A stretch of DNA of 64,000 bases from Chloroflexi bacterium HGW-Chloroflexi-3 (GTDB lineage: Bacteria > Chloroflexota > Anaerolineae > Anaerolineales > Anaerolineaceae), in NCBI GenBank assembly GCA_002842045.1, contig PHBX01000014.1:27792-91791 (forward strand), in the 5' to 3' direction. Below are positions 61,742-64,000 of the stretch, one piece after another. The position numbers and the translations under genes are program-made. Numbering within the stretch: the stretch's first letter is position 1; each line of letters begins with the position of its first letter. Under the pieces are notes generated by a model, which worked only from the letters and a program-made list of their open reading frames with translations, ran no database searches and was not told where the DNA came from.

Positions 61742-63838
61742 TCAATCGTTGGGGAGCGAAATGGTCAATTTTTCACGACGGAGAAGCTGCGCGTTGATGG
61801 CAACAATAATGGTAGAAAGCGACATGAACAACGCCCCAACCGCTGGCGAAAGCAAAATCCCAACGGGAGCCAACACACCTGCTGCCAGCGGAAGAGCTAC
61901 AATGTTGTATCCAGCTGCCCACCACAGGTTCTGGAGCATTTTACGATGACTGGCACGGCTTAAACCAATAATTTTTACCACGTCAAGGGGGTTACTTTTG
62001 ACCAGGATCAAACCGGCTGATTCAATGGCTACATCTGTACCCCCACCAGTGGCAATCCCTACGTCTGCCCGCGTCAGCGCTGGTGCATCGTTGACGCCAT
62101 CCCCCACCAATGCTACCAGATTGCCAGCTTGTTGCAATTCGATTACTTTCTGGTCTTTGTGCTCTGGCAAGACTTCAGCAAAGACACGATCGATCCCCAA
62201 TTCCTGAGCTACCGATTCTGCCACCGCCTGGCTATCACCGGTAAGCATGGCCACTTGAATGCCCAATTCATGCAGTTTTTCGACAGCCTGTTTGCTTTGT
62301 GGGCGGATCACATCGGCAACGGCAAAGGCTGCGATCAATTGTTCATTCGTAGTGAGATAAACCACCGTTTGAGATTTCCCCCCGGCGGTTTGTGAAAAAA
62401 TCTCAAGCTCGCCCGATAATGTTAGATCAAGCATCTCCAGCAAGCGCGGACCACCCACATACATGGATTTTCCTTCGTACAAAGCTTTTACGCCGCGTCC
62501 CTTGATTGCCGAGAAATCCTTAATTTCGGGTAGTGTAAGATTTCGATCCTCAGCTTTGTTCACAATCGCTTGGGCTATCAGGTGTTCCGAATCACTTTCA
62601 ATCGCAGCAGCCAGTGCCAGGGCATCTTCTTCTTTCCAATCGCTGATCGTGTATTGATTTACGACACCGAATTTTCCTTCGGTGAGGGTTCCGGTTTTAT
62701 CGAAGATCACGATATCAATATTCTGTGCAGCTTCCAATGCCAGCCGGTCACGTATCAGGATGCCGCTATTGGCTCCCATGGATGTTGTAATCGCCACCAC
62801 AAGCGGGACTGCCAATCCCAATGCATGCGGACAGGCGATGACCAAAACGGTAACAACCCGTTTGAGCAGATCCACATTGAAGCCGATCGCAATCGCCCAG
62901 GCAAGCGCTGTGAGGGCTGCGACAGCCAGGGCAATGTAAAACAACCAGCCAGCCGCCTTATCTGCCAACAGTTGTGTTGGGGATTTTGACTGTTGTGCCT
63001 GTTCCACCAGACGCATGATGCCAGCCAGTGCAGTTTCATCACCTATGGCTGTCACACGGACACGTAAACTGCCTTCGCCATTAATCGTCCCGGCGATCAC
63101 TTTTGCTTCGGGTGATTTGTTAACCGGTTTGGATTCACCGGTAATCATCGATTCATTGACTTTGGATTCGCCAATGGTCACAACGCCATCTACCGGGATA
63201 CTGGTACCCGGTCGCACCAGAACAAGATCATCCTGGCGCAGATCCGATGCTGATATTGTTTCAGTAGAACCATCCTCCAGAATGCGATCTGCGGTGTCTG
63301 GTATCAGTTTAGCCAGTTCATTCAATGCACCGGAAGCCTGGCGAACCGAGCGCATTTCCAACCAATGGCCCAGCAGCATGATATCAATTAATGTAACCAG
63401 CTCCCAGAAGAATCCTTCACCCAGGTTGGTCAGCTGCGCGTACAGGCTGTACACAAAAGCAACCGAAATAGCCAGTGAGATAAGGGTCATCATACCGGGT
63501 TTGCGATTTTGAATCTCAGGTACGGCCATCTTAAGGAAAGGAACTCCACCATACCCGAAGATGATCAGAGAAAAAACAAATGGAAGCCAAACGCTGCCAA
63601 AAAATTCAGGAACAGTAAAATTCAATAACTCCTGAATCATAGGGCTATAGATGAGAACCGGGATGCTTAGTACAAGGCTCCACCAAAAACGTATGCGGAA
63701 CATCTGCTCATGTCCGCTGTGATCAACATGTTTTTTATTGTATTCCTTGGACTTATTGTGATCAGAGTGTTGATCGGGTGAGGGTTCTTTGTGATGGTGA
63801 TGTTCTTGATTTTTATCAGACTTATTTTTGTGATCCAT
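61742..63838 (-). CDS. copB: Copper-translocating P-type ATPase, CopB type
   Basis: A 698-residue P1B-type ATPase from the ATG at 63838 (AGGATCAATT upstream). The N-terminus is His-rich ([15 protein letters not shown], then HVDHSGHEQ), and the membrane motif is CPH ([13 protein letters not shown]), which marks the CopB subgroup for Cu(II)/Ag transport rather than CPC-type CopA. The phosphorylation site DKTGTLTEG, the ATP-binding [16 protein letters not shown] and [10 protein letters not shown] hinge are intact. It exports copper from the cytoplasm. The frame runs upstream to 63907, but that extension reads into the repeats at the window end. Confidence 0.9.
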   Translation of the reverse strand: MDHKNKSDKNQEHHHHKEPSPDQHSDHNKSKEYNKKHVDHSGHEQMFRIRFWWSLVLSIPVLIYSPMIQELLNFTVPEFFGSVWLPFVFSLIIFGYGGVPFLKMAVPEIQNRKPGMMTLISLAISVAFVYSLYAQLTNLGEGFFWELVTLIDIMLLGHWLEMRSVRQASGALNELAKLIPDTADRILEDGSTETISASDLRQDDLVLVRPGTSIPVDGVVTIGESKVNESMITGESKPVNKSPEAKVIAGTINGEGSLRVRVTAIGDETALAGIMRLVEQAQQSKSPTQLLADKAAGWLFYIALAVAALTALAWAIAIGFNVDLLKRVVTVLVIACPHALGLAVPLVVAITTSMGANSGILIRDRLALEAAQNIDIVIFDKTGTLTEGKFGVVNQYTISDWKEEDALALAAAIESDSEHLIAQAIVNKAEDRNLTLPEIKDFSAIKGRGVKALYEGKSMYVGGPRLLEMLDLTLSGELEIFSQTAGGKSQTVVYLTTNEQLIAAFAVADVIRPQSKQAVEKLHELGIQVAMLTGDSQAVAESVAQELGIDRVFAEVLPEHKDQKVIELQQAGNLVALVGDGVNDAPALTRADVGIATGGGTDVAIESAGLILVKSNPLDVVKIIGLSRASHRKMLQNLWWAAGYNIVALPLAAGVLAPVGILLSPAVGALFMSLSTIIVAINAQLLRREKLTISLPND

Positions 63839-63910
63839 AATTGATCCTATGTTCATCATAGGGAATTTTTTGACTTTTTCAAATCCATTTATAAGTTTTG
63901 GTGTCATCCA

Positions 63911-63993
63911 AACTTTAAAAGTGAACCGATAACACTTTAAAAGTGAACTGTTGAGAAGATTAATATGAAGAGGTCAAAACTTCAAAAGTGAAC
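63911..63993. mobile_element. Three copies of a 15-bp repeat, possible insertion-sequence end
   Basis: ACTTTAAAAGTGAAC occurs at 63912-63926 and 63934-63948, and with one change (ACTTCAAAAGTGAAC) at 63979-63993. Start-to-start distances are 22 and 45 bases, close to two and four helical turns. Multiple short repeats with regular spacing at a terminus are typical of IS21-family ends. The window stops before any transposase, so this remains a proposal. Confidence 0.45.
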
Positions 63994-64000
63994 TAACTTG

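Noticed and set aside
1..64000. tRNA genes, rRNA genes, CRISPR arrays, riboswitches
   Set aside because: No cloverleaf with a TTCGANTC-like arm, no regular repeat-spacer array, and no L-box or T-box elements were found by eye. A covariance-model scan would be decisive.

Overview
This window looks like a chromosomal segment of a Gram-negative-staining or monoderm bacterium of the phylum Chloroflexota, most likely class Anaerolineae. That placement is inferred from gene content: a LysX-type alpha-aminoadipate lysine pathway, tandem alpha/alpha-toroid proteins, an SLC13 transporter with TrkA-C domains, a VWA/FHA protein paired with a PP2C phosphatase, and many family variants typical of that group. 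No rRNA, tRNA or CRISPR array was seen, so the assignment cannot be anchored on RNA.

Layout. (1) 1-7.4 kb, minus strand: lysine and arginine biosynthesis (lysX, homocitrate synthase, lysT, lysU, homoisocitrate dehydrogenase, then argG and argH). Each of the two transcription units is preceded by what reads as ribosome-mediated attenuation. An Arg-rich leader peptide plus terminator and antiterminator lies before argG. Two leader-peptide/terminator units in series (3 Lys, then 7 Lys codons) lie before lysX. Both main promoters are near-consensus and place the first leader AUG only 2-4 bases from the predicted transcript start, so those leaders would be almost leaderless. This is the most interesting signal in the window. 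(2) 7.4-28 kb: mostly minus-strand accessory genes (methyltransferases, acetyltransferases, hydrolases, SDRs, an SLC13 permease, a five-haem lipoprotein). They are interleaved with an unusual number of broken genes: internal deletions, fused half-genes, an in-frame amber, single-base frameshifts. (3) 28-34.5 kb, plus strand: a split Tm-1-like pair, then a VWA/FHA membrane protein and PP2C phosphatase, then a MoaD-like protein. (4) 34.5-39.8 kb, minus strand: an ABC-2 exporter unit with its own winged-helix regulator and operator, the primary sigma factor, and a YceD-like protein. (5) 39.8-50 kb: a 5'-truncated purine NTP pyrophosphatase, DDAH, SMP-30 family, SurE, EttA (with a candidate leaderless upstream ORF) and DoxX, with more gene wreckage and short palindromic or heptameric repeats. 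(6) 50.2-58.2 kb, plus strand: a clean catabolic operon of DeoR regulator, BtpA/SgcQ protein, FGGY kinase, ABC sugar transporter without ATPase, SDR and inositol-phosphatase-like enzyme, with three operator half-sites at its promoter. (7) 58.5-64 kb: a phospholipase-D-like protein, a small lipoprotein, a mono-haem lipoprotein cytochrome and a CopB-type copper ATPase. The window ends in three copies of a 15-bp repeat that resembles the end of an insertion sequence.

How genes work together: the lys unit covers 2-oxoglutarate to alpha-aminoadipate plus attachment to the carrier LysW (LysW itself and LysZ/Y/J/K are not here), and argG/argH complete arginine synthesis; both respond, by inference, to charged tRNA supply through leader translation. 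The DeoR operon imports, phosphorylates, oxidises and dephosphorylates an unidentified sugar or polyol. All functional calls rest on reading the translated sequence; no database search was run.
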